A stretch of 64,000 nt of DNA from Alkaliphilus transvaalensis ATCC 700919. GTDB lineage: Bacteria; Bacillota; Clostridia; Peptostreptococcales; Natronincolaceae. The stretch is from assembly GCF_000621485.1 (NCBI RefSeq), contig NZ_JHYF01000015.1, positions 95,943-159,942 of the forward strand. Direction: 5' to 3'. The position numbers were made by a program, and so were the translations under genes. Positions 43,664-51,718 of the stretch are shown piece after piece. The notes beneath the pieces are model-generated. The model was not told where the DNA came from. It did not search any database and saw only the letters and a list, made by a program, of their open reading frames with translations. How positions within the stretch are numbered: the stretch's first letter is position 1; every line of letters starts with the position of its first letter.

Positions 43664-43924
43664 TTAGTGTCTTGGAGCCGTTTCTGTACTAGTACATTCT
43701 TTAGAAATATCTGATGGAGCCAGTAAAGAAGTTTGAAGCAAATGTTGAAGCTCTTTGATCTGTTCTTCAGTCACTTGAAAATCTCTTTCAATAATTCCTT
43801 TTAATACTGGGTCTTTAACTAAAGTTGCCATGACAGATGATTTTGCTAAACAGACAGTCTTTAGGGCTAGTAAATCACGAAGCAGGAAGTTTTCATGGGG
43901 TTCTATTCTTTTATCATTATTCAT
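43664..43924 (-). CDS. Spore coat-associated protein, CotF-like (first of pair)
   Basis: 86 aa from the chosen start: MNNDKRIEPHENFLLRDLLALKTVCLAKSSVMATLVKDPVLKGIIERDFQ..., with the helical coat pattern shared by the next gene. The start at 43924 is preceded by AAAGGATG at correct spacing. The open frame runs on upstream to 44011, but that codon is the terminal motif of the repeat element (translates to MQFPQ), so the longer call is an artefact. The Thr-rich end (ECTSTETAPRH) is short and polar. Confidence 0.8.
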   Translation of the reverse strand: MNNDKRIEPHENFLLRDLLALKTVCLAKSSVMATLVKDPVLKGIIERDFQVTEEQIKELQHLLQTSLLAPSDISKECTSTETAPRH

Positions 43925-43996
43925 ATGTCCCATCCTTTCAAAGTTAAAGTGATAGAGTATATTTTCCCCTTGTACTTGTAAAACTTGCACATTCAT

Positions 43997-44140
43997 TTGA
44001 GGAAATTGCATATTACCATAAATTTGAATTTATATTCGTTTTATGCAAAGGTGAAAGCTGAGTCGTGCATTGAACACTAAACAGCGAAGTTTTCATTTTG
44101 CATTAATATAAATTTAATAATAATTATGCAATTTCCTCAA
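43997..44140 (+). repeat. Complete MITE-like inverted-repeat element
   Basis: 144 bp with perfect 15-bp terminal inverted repeats: TTGAGGAAATTGCAT at 43997 and ATGCAATTTCCTCAA ending 44140. The inner part includes TTTATGCAAAGGTG, ACACTAAACAGCGAAG and TTTCATTTTGCATTAATA, shared with the partial copies at 6492, 55821 and others. It carries no gene. It lies between the coat gene pair and ddl. Confidence 0.9.
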
Positions 44141-44161
44141 TTATTTGGAAAAGAGTTTTTA

Positions 44162-44205
44162 ATCTTAATAAAATCTTAATAATTTCTTAAAAGCTTTCTT
44201 CAGTT
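44162..44205 (+). promoter_or_regulatory. 11-bp direct repeats upstream of ddl (candidate response-regulator site)
   Basis: ATCTTAATAAA (44162-44172), ATCTTAATAAT (44173-44183), TTCTTAAAAGC (44184-44194) and a weaker TTTCTTCAGTT (44195-44205) sit head to tail with an 11-base period, the layout of OmpR/PhoB-family binding sites. Confidence 0.6.
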
Positions 44206-44224
44206 TTTTTGTAAATTAATCTCT

Positions 44225-44230
44225 TATACT
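44225..44230 (+). promoter_or_regulatory. -10 element of the ddl-murF-RR-HK operon
   Basis: TATACT at 44225-44230 has no recognisable -35 at 17 bases (AGTTTT), as expected for an activator-dependent promoter. The 11-bp repeats end 19 bases upstream. Confidence 0.5.
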
Positions 44231-44305
44231 AGAGTTACGACTTACTAATACATGGCGCTAAAGCTATAGTAGATAAGATTAATTAAAAACTGAAGGAGGA
44301 TGAAG

Positions 44306-45397
44306 ATGAAAAGAAATATACATGTAATTTATGGTGGGAAATCTGTAGAACATGAGGTTTCCTTTAAAACAGCTACTTTTATTATCAATAGCCTAGATAG
44401 GGAAAAATATCGTATTTTTCCTGTCTATATTACGAAGGAAGGGAAATGGCTGCAACTTAAAGAAATTCTGAAGGAAGTTGAAGATATAAAAGAATATCAT
44501 GAAAAGGAAAGCGTGGACTTAAGAAGCTCAGTAGCCCATACCATGGCAGATTTTCTGTTAATGCTTAAGGGAGATGAAAGCAATGTTGTTTTTCCAGCAT
44601 TGCATGGTACTAACGGTGAAGATGGCACCCTTCAAGGGCTATTAGAATTAATTGAAATTCCCTATGTAGGTAATGGCGTTTTAGCTTCAGCAATAGGAAT
44701 TGATAAAGTAGTAATGAAGGACTTATTTAGTAAAGCTAATATTACCCAAGTAAAATATAGATCTTATACAAAATATGAATGGGATCATAACCAAGAAAAG
44801 GCAAAGGTAGAGATAGAAGAAGAGCTGGGCTACCCTTGTTATGTTAAGCCTGCAAAGTTAGGTTCAAGTATTGGTATCAACCGATGTGGGAATCCCACAG
44901 AATTATTAGCAGCTGTTAAGGAAGCCTTTCTATACGATCATAAGTTAGTAATTGAAGAAGAGGTCGTGGGAAGAGAAATGCAAATTGCAGTAATAGGAAA
45001 TGATAATCCCAAAGCATCTGTAGTGGGGGAATTTATCCAAGAGAGAAACTTTATGGATTTTAATGCAAAGTATATTGATGGAAAATTAGTTGCTGTAATA
45101 CCTGCCCGTTTATCAGGAGACATAAGTGAAAAAATGCGTAGAACAGCAGAAGATGTTGCTAGACTATTAAACTGCTCTGGCTTAGTTAGGGTAGATTATT
45201 TTGTTACGGAGGATAACCGCTACTTTGTAAATGAAGTCAATACGATGCCAGGCTTTACAAAACTAAGTATGTTCCCTGCCTTGTGGGAAAAAACAGACGG
45301 TACAACCCCTACTCAATTAATGGATAAGTTCATTGAATTTGCTATAGAAGCTCATCATCAAAAGCAGGTTTTATTAGATGGGAGGCTAGAAGCATGA
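44306..45397 (+). CDS. ddl: D-alanine--D-alanine ligase
   Basis: Joins two D-alanines for peptidoglycan precursors. 363 aa ATP-grasp: N-terminal VIYGGKSVEHEVSFKTA, the HGTNGEDGTLQGLLELIEIPYVGNGVLASAIGIDK substrate region, and YVKPAKLGSSIGINR. The omega loop has FNAKYID with the Tyr that favours D-Ala over D-lactate as second substrate, so this is not a vancomycin-resistance depsipeptide ligase. Metal site VNEVNTMPGFT. The start is ATG 44306; ATG 44300 overlaps the AAGGAGG site. It overlaps murF by four bases. Confidence 0.95.
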   Translation: MKRNIHVIYGGKSVEHEVSFKTATFIINSLDREKYRIFPVYITKEGKWLQLKEILKEVEDIKEYHEKESVDLRSSVAHTMADFLLMLKGDESNVVFPALHGTNGEDGTLQGLLELIEIPYVGNGVLASAIGIDKVVMKDLFSKANITQVKYRSYTKYEWDHNQEKAKVEIEEELGYPCYVKPAKLGSSIGINRCGNPTELLAAVKEAFLYDHKLVIEEEVVGREMQIAVIGNDNPKASVVGEFIQERNFMDFNAKYIDGKLVAVIPARLSGDISEKMRRTAEDVARLLNCSGLVRVDYFVTEDNRYFVNEVNTMPGFTKLSMFPALWEKTDGTTPTQLMDKFIEFAIEAHHQKQVLLDGRLEA

Positions 45398-46779
45398 TTC
45401 AACGAAAGTTAAGGGAAGTAGAAATTATGGTGGGTGGTACTGGTCTAGAGGAGATTTATAAAAGCATTTTAATAAAAGGGGTTTCAACCGATTCTAGAAA
45501 AATCCTTCCAGGTCAATTGTTCATACCAATAAAGGGAGAACGCTTTAATGGACATAAATTTATCCATAAGGCTATGGAAAATGGAGCAGTTGCATCCTTG
45601 TGGAATCGTAGTGAACCCCTTCCAGAGGTGGATTTCCCTTTAATTCTTGTGGAGGATACTGTAGATGCCCTACAAAAATTGGCTAGAGAATATCGTATGC
45701 AGTTAAAAACAAAGGTGGTGGGGATTACAGGAAGCAATGGTAAAACATCTACTAAAGATATTCTTGCAGGCATTCTGAATACAAAATATAAAACAGCAAA
45801 AACTTTTGGAAATTTAAACAACTATCTAGGTGTACCATTAACCCTATTAGAATTAGAGGAAGATACTGAAATGGCAGTAGTAGAAATGGGGATATCGGAG
45901 GTGGGCGAGATGAGATTATTAACCTCTATCGCAAAACCGGATATCGCTATTATTACAAATATAGGTGAAGCTCACTTAACAACCTTAAGAACAAAAGAAA
46001 ATATTTATAAAACTAAATTAGAAATTGTAGAGGGGTTAAAGGAAGATGGGTTGTTGATTTATCTAGGGGATGATCAGGTGCTAAGGGATAAAATTCATCA
46101 ATTAAACTTAAAGCAAACTTTAATATCCTTTGGAGAACTAGAAGGAAGTAGCTACCGCCCTATTCTAGAAAGTATGACAGATGAGGGTCTTAGATTTAGA
46201 TTAGAAGGTATAACTACTGTAGAAAGCTACTTTTTACCTTTACTGGGTAAGCATCAAATGTTAAACGCAGCAGCTGCCATAGGAGTTGCCGATTATTTAA
46301 AGATTCCCACCTATTTAATTAGAGAAGGTCTGAAGAAGATGAATATCACTGGAATGAGGAATGAACTCATCCACACAAGTAAGCTTACCATATTAAACGA
46401 TGCTTATAAATCAAATCCATCTAGTCTAAGGGCGGCAATAGAGACTTTATATGGATTAACTGGTTATAAACAAAAAATTGCGGTTTTGGGAGATATGGAA
46501 GGGATAGGAGATGATGAAATAAATTATCATAAGGAAATCGGTGGAGAAATAAAACCAGATCAAGTAGATTATCTTTTCACCATTGGACCCCTCTCCAGCC
46601 ATATTGCAAAAGAGGCAAAAAATAATTTCTCTAAAAATAGGGTGATATCTAGCAAAAATAAGCAAGAGCTGATCTCACAAGTGAAGGAAGTCCTAAAAGA
46701 TGAGGCCATTATATTAGTTAAGGCGTCCCGTGGTCTAGAATTAGAAGAAGTAGTGGATTCTTTGTTAAAAGAAGGATAA
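45394..46779 (+). CDS. murF: UDP-N-acetylmuramoyl-tripeptide--D-alanyl-D-alanine ligase
   Basis: Adds the D-Ala-D-Ala made by the preceding gene to UDP-MurNAc-tripeptide. 461 aa Mur ligase: N-terminal IKGVSTDSRKILPGQLFIPIKGERFNGHKF, P-loop GITGSNGKTSTKD, NNYLGVPLTLL, ITNIGEAHL, and the central-domain NAAAAIGVADYL; the C-terminal ILNDAYKSNPSSLRAAIETL is the MurF signature. ATG 45394 overlaps the ddl stop (ATGA), so the two are translationally coupled. Enzymes for consecutive steps are adjacent. Confidence 0.95.
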   Translation: MIQRKLREVEIMVGGTGLEEIYKSILIKGVSTDSRKILPGQLFIPIKGERFNGHKFIHKAMENGAVASLWNRSEPLPEVDFPLILVEDTVDALQKLAREYRMQLKTKVVGITGSNGKTSTKDILAGILNTKYKTAKTFGNLNNYLGVPLTLLELEEDTEMAVVEMGISEVGEMRLLTSIAKPDIAIITNIGEAHLTTLRTKENIYKTKLEIVEGLKEDGLLIYLGDDQVLRDKIHQLNLKQTLISFGELEGSSYRPILESMTDEGLRFRLEGITTVESYFLPLLGKHQMLNAAAAIGVADYLKIPTYLIREGLKKMNITGMRNELIHTSKLTILNDAYKSNPSSLRAAIETLYGLTGYKQKIAVLGDMEGIGDDEINYHKEIGGEIKPDQVDYLFTIGPLSSHIAKEAKNNFSKNRVISSKNKQELISQVKEVLKDEAIILVKASRGLELEEVVDSLLKEG

Positions 46780-46818
46780 AATAATAAGTAACATTTTAAC
46801 AAAAGGAAAGTGGAGACA

Positions 46819-47532
46819 ATGGAAAAACAAAGGATCTTAATTGTAGAGGACGAAAAGGAAATAGCTGATTTAATGGGAATCTATTTGCAGAATGATGGAT
46901 ATTATGTCATTAAAGCATCTACAGGGATAGAGGGGTTAAAGATTTTAGAAGGGGAAGAAATTCATTTAGTAATACTTGATATCATGATGCCAGGAATAGA
47001 TGGCTTAGAAGTATGCCGTAGGATTCGCCAAGAATTAAATATTCCTATCTTAATGGTGAGTGCAAAATCGGAGGATATCGATAAAATCATGGGACTTACA
47101 ACTGGGGCAGACGATTATATGACGAAACCTTTTAATCCCCTAGAATTAATTGCCAGGGTAAAATCACAGCTAAGAAGATATATTCAATTAAATCCACAGA
47201 ATAATAGTGCTAAAGAAGCTGATGAAATTACTTTAAACGGTTTAACCATTAATAAAAGGACCCATAAAGTAATTTTATTTCAAAAGGAAGTAAATCTTAC
47301 GCCTATTGAGTTTGACATACTTCTTTTATTGGCCAGTAACCCAGGAAGGGTTTTCACAGTTGACGAAATCTTTGAAAATGTTTGGAAGGAAGACTATTTA
47401 GAGTCTGATAATACTGTAAGGGTGCATATTCGAAAGATAAGGGATAAAATTGAAATTGATTCAAAGAAACCTTTTTTCATCAAAACAGTTTGGGGGGTAG
47501 GTTATAAATTTGAGACTACAGAGGAGTATTAG
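46819..47532 (+). CDS. OmpR-family response regulator, VanR-like
   Basis: 237 aa. Receiver with acidic pocket VEDEKE, phosphorylated Asp in LVILDIMMPGIDG, conserved Ser/Thr (VSAKSE) and Lys (YMTKPF); then an OmpR winged helix with VNLTPIEFDILLLLASNPGRVFTVDEIFENVWKE and NTVRVHIRKIRDKI. The start is ATG 46819; the upstream GTG is within the ribosome site. It follows murF by 39 bases and overlaps its kinase by 23. Direct 11-bp repeats ahead of ddl are its likely site, which would make the operon self-regulated. Confidence 0.93.
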   Translation: MEKQRILIVEDEKEIADLMGIYLQNDGYYVIKASTGIEGLKILEGEEIHLVILDIMMPGIDGLEVCRRIRQELNIPILMVSAKSEDIDKIMGLTTGADDYMTKPFNPLELIARVKSQLRRYIQLNPQNNSAKEADEITLNGLTINKRTHKVILFQKEVNLTPIEFDILLLLASNPGRVFTVDEIFENVWKEDYLESDNTVRVHIRKIRDKIEIDSKKPFFIKTVWGVGYKFETTEEY

Positions 47533-48592
47533 GTGGAAAATTTTATTTTTAGTTATCACAAGTTTATTTGCTTCACTGATTAGTGTCTTTATACTAATCC
47601 TTGTTGCATTATACTTGTCTAGCCATATATCATTACTATATAGAATTTTGCAGCTGCTGGACTTAACGATTGGAGCTGTACCGATAAGTATTTTGTTTGG
47701 AATAATACTATTTCTGATCTATTTCTTTGCCTTTAGTCAAAGGAGTATTTCATATCTTGAGGAAATCTCTCATAATCTTGAAAAGATCTCTCAAGGAGAA
47801 TTAGATATAAAAATACCAATAAGGGCTGAAGATGAGTTTGGCGTTCTAGCGGATAATATTAATCAAATGGCCAGTAAGTTAAGGGTGTCTATGGAAGAAG
47901 AACGGAATGCTGAGAGGACAAAAAGTGATCTTGTCACAAGTGTTTCCCATGACTTACGCACACCCCTTACTTCTATACTAGGTTATTTAGAACTAATCGT
48001 TAATGATCGATACAAAGATGAGGTAGAACTTCGATATTATGTAGATATAGCCCATAATAAAGCCTTAAGCCTTAAGTCTTTAATAGATGAATTGTTTGAA
48101 TTTACTAGAGTAAGCTACGGTGGTATAAGGTTGAATTTACAGAAGGTTAATATGGTAGAATTAATGGAGCAATTGGTAGAAGAGTTTGTCCCGCTATTAC
48201 AAGAGGCGGATATGGTCTGCAAAATAAACCCAGTGAAGAAAGAGATATATGCTAGAATTGATGGAAGCATGATGGTTAGAGTTTTTGAAAATCTTATTAT
48301 GAATGCAATTCGTTATGGGAAGGATGGGAAATTCATAAATATTGAGATTAAAGAAGAAACCTATGTGAGTATACAGGTTAAAAATTATGGTGAGCCCATT
48401 CCTTCTAAAGATTTACCCCACCTGTTCGAGCGATTTTATCGTGTAGAAAAGTCACGGACAGCTGAAACAGGTGGCACAGGGCTTGGGTTAGCAATTGCTA
48501 AAAATATAGTAGAACTTCATAAAGGCAATATTTCTGCCTATAGTAGTCATGAAGAGACGGTTTTTGAAGTGATTCTTGAGAAAGAAGAATAG
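47510..48592 (+). CDS. Sensor histidine kinase, VanS-like
   Basis: 360 aa. Two transmembrane helices (about 10-33 and 56-78) with a short external loop of 20 residues; HAMP to about 130; HisKA with His in SVSHDLRTPLTSILGYLEL; HATPase with N box ENLIMNAIRYG and G box GGTGLGLAIAKNIVELH. The small loop suggests sensing within the membrane, as in bacitracin- or envelope-stress kinases. TTG 47510, nine bases from GGGTAGG, is taken as start with some doubt; it lies inside the regulator gene. Confidence 0.88.
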   Translation: MRLQRSIRWKILFLVITSLFASLISVFILILVALYLSSHISLLYRILQLLDLTIGAVPISILFGIILFLIYFFAFSQRSISYLEEISHNLEKISQGELDIKIPIRAEDEFGVLADNINQMASKLRVSMEEERNAERTKSDLVTSVSHDLRTPLTSILGYLELIVNDRYKDEVELRYYVDIAHNKALSLKSLIDELFEFTRVSYGGIRLNLQKVNMVELMEQLVEEFVPLLQEADMVCKINPVKKEIYARIDGSMMVRVFENLIMNAIRYGKDGKFINIEIKEETYVSIQVKNYGEPIPSKDLPHLFERFYRVEKSRTAETGGTGLGLAIAKNIVELHKGNISAYSSHEETVFEVILEKEE

Positions 48593-48608
48593 GATATCAA
48601 CACTAAAA

Positions 48609-48712
48609 CCCAAAGAAATAAAACCTATAGAAGTAAAATTCAAAGAAGTAAAACCTATAGAAATAAAAAATCGCAGAAGCAATAAACTACAGAAGTAAAA
48701 AACTACAGAACT
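48609..48712 (+). repeat. 15-bp degenerate tandem repeat
   Basis: Four units with exact 15-base period and then three drifted units: CCCAAAGAAATAAAA (48609), CCTATAGAAGTAAAA (48624), TTCAAAGAAGTAAAA (48639), CCTATAGAAATAAAA (48654), followed by ...TCGCAGAAGCAATAA, CTACAGAAGTAAAA and ACTACAGAACTAGG. It starts 16 bases after the kinase stop. The alternating type (CCTATAG, TTCAAAG) suggests a 30-base higher unit. Confidence 0.8.
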
Positions 48713-48744
48713 AGGATAGTAAAAAATATAATATCAAAAATAAT

Positions 48745-48806
48745 AATACCTCCCAAGCAGGTAGTCTATTGAAATTAAAAAGACTGTCTATTTTGGAGGT
48801 ATTTCT
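48745..48806 (+). terminator. Terminator of the ddl operon
   Basis: AATACCTCC and GGAGGTATT with inner AGTCT/AGACT. The rest of the gap to 48962 has AT-rich imperfect repeats (TTAAGATAATTTAGAAT type, 48885-48935) with no gene. Confidence 0.85.
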
Positions 48807-48961
48807 AATTTGGAATGCCTTTATTTAATTAGAAAATGAGATAACGATTTAATCGTTATAATTAATTTGACAATTATATATTAAGATAATTTAGAATTAA
48901 AATAATTAGAATTAAGATAATCTAGAATTATAGTAATCGTCAATTAATCATATAAAATTAC

Positions 48962-49126
48962 TTATACTGTTTTATGTCGGCATCCCTTACAGACAGTCAA
49001 CTTACCACCATTTGCCTGCAATACTTCGTAAAGGATCTTAATTCTTTCTTTTTTACAGATAGGGCAGGTACCCCTACCACGTGAAGGTAGGTTAATTAAG
49101 CCCTTACCTCTGGATTTTTTAGCCAT
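48962..49126 (-). CDS. Small zinc-ribbon protein (54 aa)
   Basis: Translated as MAKKSRGKGLINLPSRGRG followed by TCPICKKERIKILYEVLQAN and GGKLTVCKGCRHKTV. Two Cys pairs, CPIC and CKGC, about 29 residues apart, form a zinc-ribbon. The basic N-terminus suggests nucleic-acid contact. It begins one base after the stop of the CD3324-like gene, with AAGG before it, so the two are one operon. The gene is too short for ordinary gene-length cutoffs. Confidence 0.75.
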   Translation of the reverse strand: MAKKSRGKGLINLPSRGRGTCPICKKERIKILYEVLQANGGKLTVCKGCRHKTV

Positions 49127-49127
49127 A

Positions 49128-49427
49128 TTATTCGCCTTCCTTATCTTTGTTATTTTTACCCTTAGTTTGATTATAGATTATTTTTCGAATAGATTCGTTA
49201 CTCAAGCAGAAAAGCTCAGCCAATTCATCCATAGTAGAACCCTCTTTATATTTATTCAAAATCTCATTATTTCTGAAGGTAATTTCTTCTCTAGTGCCAC
49301 TTTTCTTACCCCAAGTAGTTCGTACATTCTCCAATTGGGGGATATAAATTCTCTCACCTTGAACATAATTTTGTATTTCTTTGAGGAGTTCAGGAGGGAG
49401 AATATCTTTTGCGTTTTTATAATTCAA
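49128..49427 (-). CDS. CD3324-like helix-turn-helix protein
   Basis: 99 aa beginning MNYKNAKDILPPELLKEIQNYVQGERIYIPQ, the hallmark of the CD3324 family of clostridia, with a C-terminal helix-turn-helix (EGSTMDELAELFCLSNESIRKIIYNQ) like Mor-type activators. Presumably a small transcription factor or DNA-associated protein. It is followed at once by the 54-aa zinc-ribbon gene on the same strand. Confidence 0.82.
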   Translation of the reverse strand: MNYKNAKDILPPELLKEIQNYVQGERIYIPQLENVRTTWGKKSGTREEITFRNNEILNKYKEGSTMDELAELFCLSNESIRKIIYNQTKGKNNKDKEGE

Positions 49428-49459
49428 TAGAGAACCCCCTTTATAGATAATAGTCTAAC

Positions 49460-50398
49460 TTACTTTTCTAGAATCATATCTGTCCAAAATTCGAAAGAAG
49501 TGAACCCATTTTTTTCGCATGCTTCAACAGCTTCATAACAATCTCGATTGAGGTAGATACAAATTGTCTCATTAGGTTGATCTTTAAGTATTTTTTTCAG
49601 GGCTTGATTTAGCAGATATTCTCCAACATTACTATTACTATAGGCTGGATGCACTGTAAAATTATCGATCCATATCTTATCATTTTCTCGGGTAGGTAGG
49701 ATTCCAGCAACAATTTTCCCTTGGGCATCCAGGATAAATTTAGAGTAAGTAGTAGTAAATTCTTGCTTAAACATTTCGATAAATTCTTCAAAGGTGCAAT
49801 TAGTGAAGTATTGATAATTTTTAGTTGATTCATTTCTGTAATAAAAATCTATTACATCTTCTAACATTTCTTCTGAAAAATTTACTACCCTTAGACTTGA
49901 ATTTAGAAGATTTACAATTGGAGTAGGTTCTGTTTCTGTTTCACCATCTTCTAACTTCATATACATCCGATACTTAGGGTTAAAACCATTTTTAATAATT
50001 GTAGGAATTAAATAGTGAGAAAGGGTTGGGAAATACTCAATTTCACCATATTCAAGGGATTGAATGATAAATTTTTTCGAATCATCTTCACGTAAAAACC
50101 ACTCTTTAAGATTAGGAATGGACTTTTCAATAATTTCAAATCGCTTATTCCAGTTTGATGGTAAGATTAGTGTAGCCCTTAATGTATCATCCCCTGGAGT
50201 TAAATGATATAAATGATAGAGACAATACTCATCATCTACATAGTCAATAAGATATATCCCCTTTTCACTAAAGGTCTTGTATTTATCAAAGTTATGATAG
50301 GGGATTCTAACAAAGGGTAACATAGGGATAAAGTGCTTTTTACCATATTCAATTTTTTCTGCAAAATCATGCATTGTTTCCGAAGTAATTTTTAACAT
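49460..50398 (-). CDS. GNAT family N-acetyltransferase (two-part, 312 aa)
   Basis: The C-terminal half (about 170-312) is a GNAT fold: IWIDNFTVHPAYSNSNVGEYLLNQALKKIL with the acetyl-CoA loop, and CIYLNRDCYEAVEACEKNGFTSFEFWTDMIL. The N-terminal half has no motif I recognise and could be a degenerate GNAT (DYVDDEYCLYHLYHLTPGDDTLRATLILPS). Its substrate is unknown. It lies downstream of the beta-lactamase-like gene with its own ribosome site. Confidence 0.8.
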   Translation of the reverse strand: MLKITSETMHDFAEKIEYGKKHFIPMLPFVRIPYHNFDKYKTFSEKGIYLIDYVDDEYCLYHLYHLTPGDDTLRATLILPSNWNKRFEIIEKSIPNLKEWFLREDDSKKFIIQSLEYGEIEYFPTLSHYLIPTIIKNGFNPKYRMYMKLEDGETETEPTPIVNLLNSSLRVVNFSEEMLEDVIDFYYRNESTKNYQYFTNCTFEEFIEMFKQEFTTTYSKFILDAQGKIVAGILPTRENDKIWIDNFTVHPAYSNSNVGEYLLNQALKKILKDQPNETICIYLNRDCYEAVEACEKNGFTSFEFWTDMILEK

Positions 50399-50571
50399 AA
50401 TTACACCTCCATTGATTATTTATAAATAAAATATATATAAATTGTAATAAAATGCTGTATCTTTATTTTCCCATAGAACAGCTAGAAAAAAAAGGTAAAA
50501 AACAAGTGTAATTGTTTTTTACCAATTTAAATTTAATTATAGATGATTGTATATTTTCATTAGATGTTGTT

Positions 50572-51675
50572 TTAAGATGGGGCCTTCTTAAGAAGAATAT
50601 CAATTGCCTTAAACATTAAGCGTATGCCTTTTCTATGATAACGGAAGTTATTTAAGCTTCCAATAAAATAGGAGTCTGTTAAAGGGTGATAAAACATAAA
50701 AGAACCTATTGAACCGGCATTACCCCAGACATTATATTTTGAGGGCATGACTAAAGGGATTGTTTTGAAGTTCATTAATCCATAACCATAATCGATACCA
50801 ATAAAGAACAAGTTGAAGAAGCCTGCCCAATCTTTCATCTTTTCAAAAGTTTCTTCCTTAATAAGTTTGTGATGGACTAATGCCTTCATAAATTTTAGTA
50901 AATCTTCTGCAGGGGCTACAATACCTCCACCTGCATAGTCATCCTTTAGAATGCTAAAATCCTTTGCATTGACCCCCTTCATATAGACATCTGCTACTGA
51001 AATAGCACTTTTTTTCTTTGGTTCTGAATGACTTGCTAGATAGGAATGGTGCATTTCCAGAGGGCTAAAGATATAATAGTCCATAGCTTCTGCTAAAGGC
51101 ATCTTCGTAATTTTTTCTAGGATTAAACCCAGTAGATGATATCCTGTATCAGAGTAGTGAAAGCCTCTTCCGGGAGGGAAATGAGTTTTTAAATTTGATT
51201 TTGACCAGAGAATAATCTCCCGTGGCTTCCAACTTCGATATGGATCATCTTCAATCATTTGAAGCATTGATTTCCCATTTTTCGGTGTATCCTCAAAATA
51301 ATCATTTAATCCAGAGGTATGGTTCATTAAATGCTTTATTTTTATTTGATCAGTATAATCTATGCCTTTATATATATGCAGACCTTTTAGTAGTTCTTCA
51401 TCTAGATAGAGGGAAATAGAATCATCGAAGAAAATTTCATTTTTTTCAACTAGAATGCTAGTAAGAACAGATGTAAAAAGCTTTCCGATACTGGCAATGT
51501 GAAAAGGTTGGTTCGGTACAGAGGCTACCCCTTCTGTGGTACCTTCTGCCATGTTTAGGTGAAGGTTATATTTATCAGAATGAATAAGCATAAAGGCATT
51601 TTTTATATTTTTATCTTTTTGAATTGCTTTTTTAAAGAAGTCCTTAAGTTGGTTTTCAAGATGAGTTTTATCCAT
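50572..51675 (-). CDS. Serine beta-lactamase-like hydrolase (class C/PBP4* family)
   Basis: 367 aa, no signal peptide. Nucleophile Ser62 in ASIGKLFTS (SxxK), and YSDTGYHLLG is the YxN-type second motif with Ser in place of Asn. GLNDYFED and HNMGSIG-like late region (WGNAGSIGSFMFYHP) give the third motif. Such enzymes act on esters or D-amino acid peptides; true beta-lactamase function is unlikely. It adjoins tetR, with which it shares strand and a 43-base gap. Confidence 0.87.
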   Translation of the reverse strand: MDKTHLENQLKDFFKKAIQKDKNIKNAFMLIHSDKYNLHLNMAEGTTEGVASVPNQPFHIASIGKLFTSVLTSILVEKNEIFFDDSISLYLDEELLKGLHIYKGIDYTDQIKIKHLMNHTSGLNDYFEDTPKNGKSMLQMIEDDPYRSWKPREIILWSKSNLKTHFPPGRGFHYSDTGYHLLGLILEKITKMPLAEAMDYYIFSPLEMHHSYLASHSEPKKKSAISVADVYMKGVNAKDFSILKDDYAGGGIVAPAEDLLKFMKALVHHKLIKEETFEKMKDWAGFFNLFFIGIDYGYGLMNFKTIPLVMPSKYNVWGNAGSIGSFMFYHPLTDSYFIGSLNNFRYHRKGIRLMFKAIDILLKKAPS

Positions 51676-51718
51676 TAAAATCCCTCCAATTTAAACTAAA
51701 ATTTAAATGAATACCCAT

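Noticed and set aside
44306..48592. Vancomycin-resistance (D-Ala-D-Lac) cassette because of ddl next to VanRS-like genes
   Set aside because: The ligase keeps the AKY omega-loop tyrosine of D-Ala-D-Ala ligases, and vanH, vanX and vanY are absent; murF points to ordinary wall synthesis.
48488..48682. 64-aa minus-strand frame with repeated FTSIGF-like units
   Set aside because: The repetition is due to the 15-bp tandem repeat; it has no start signal and runs into the kinase gene.
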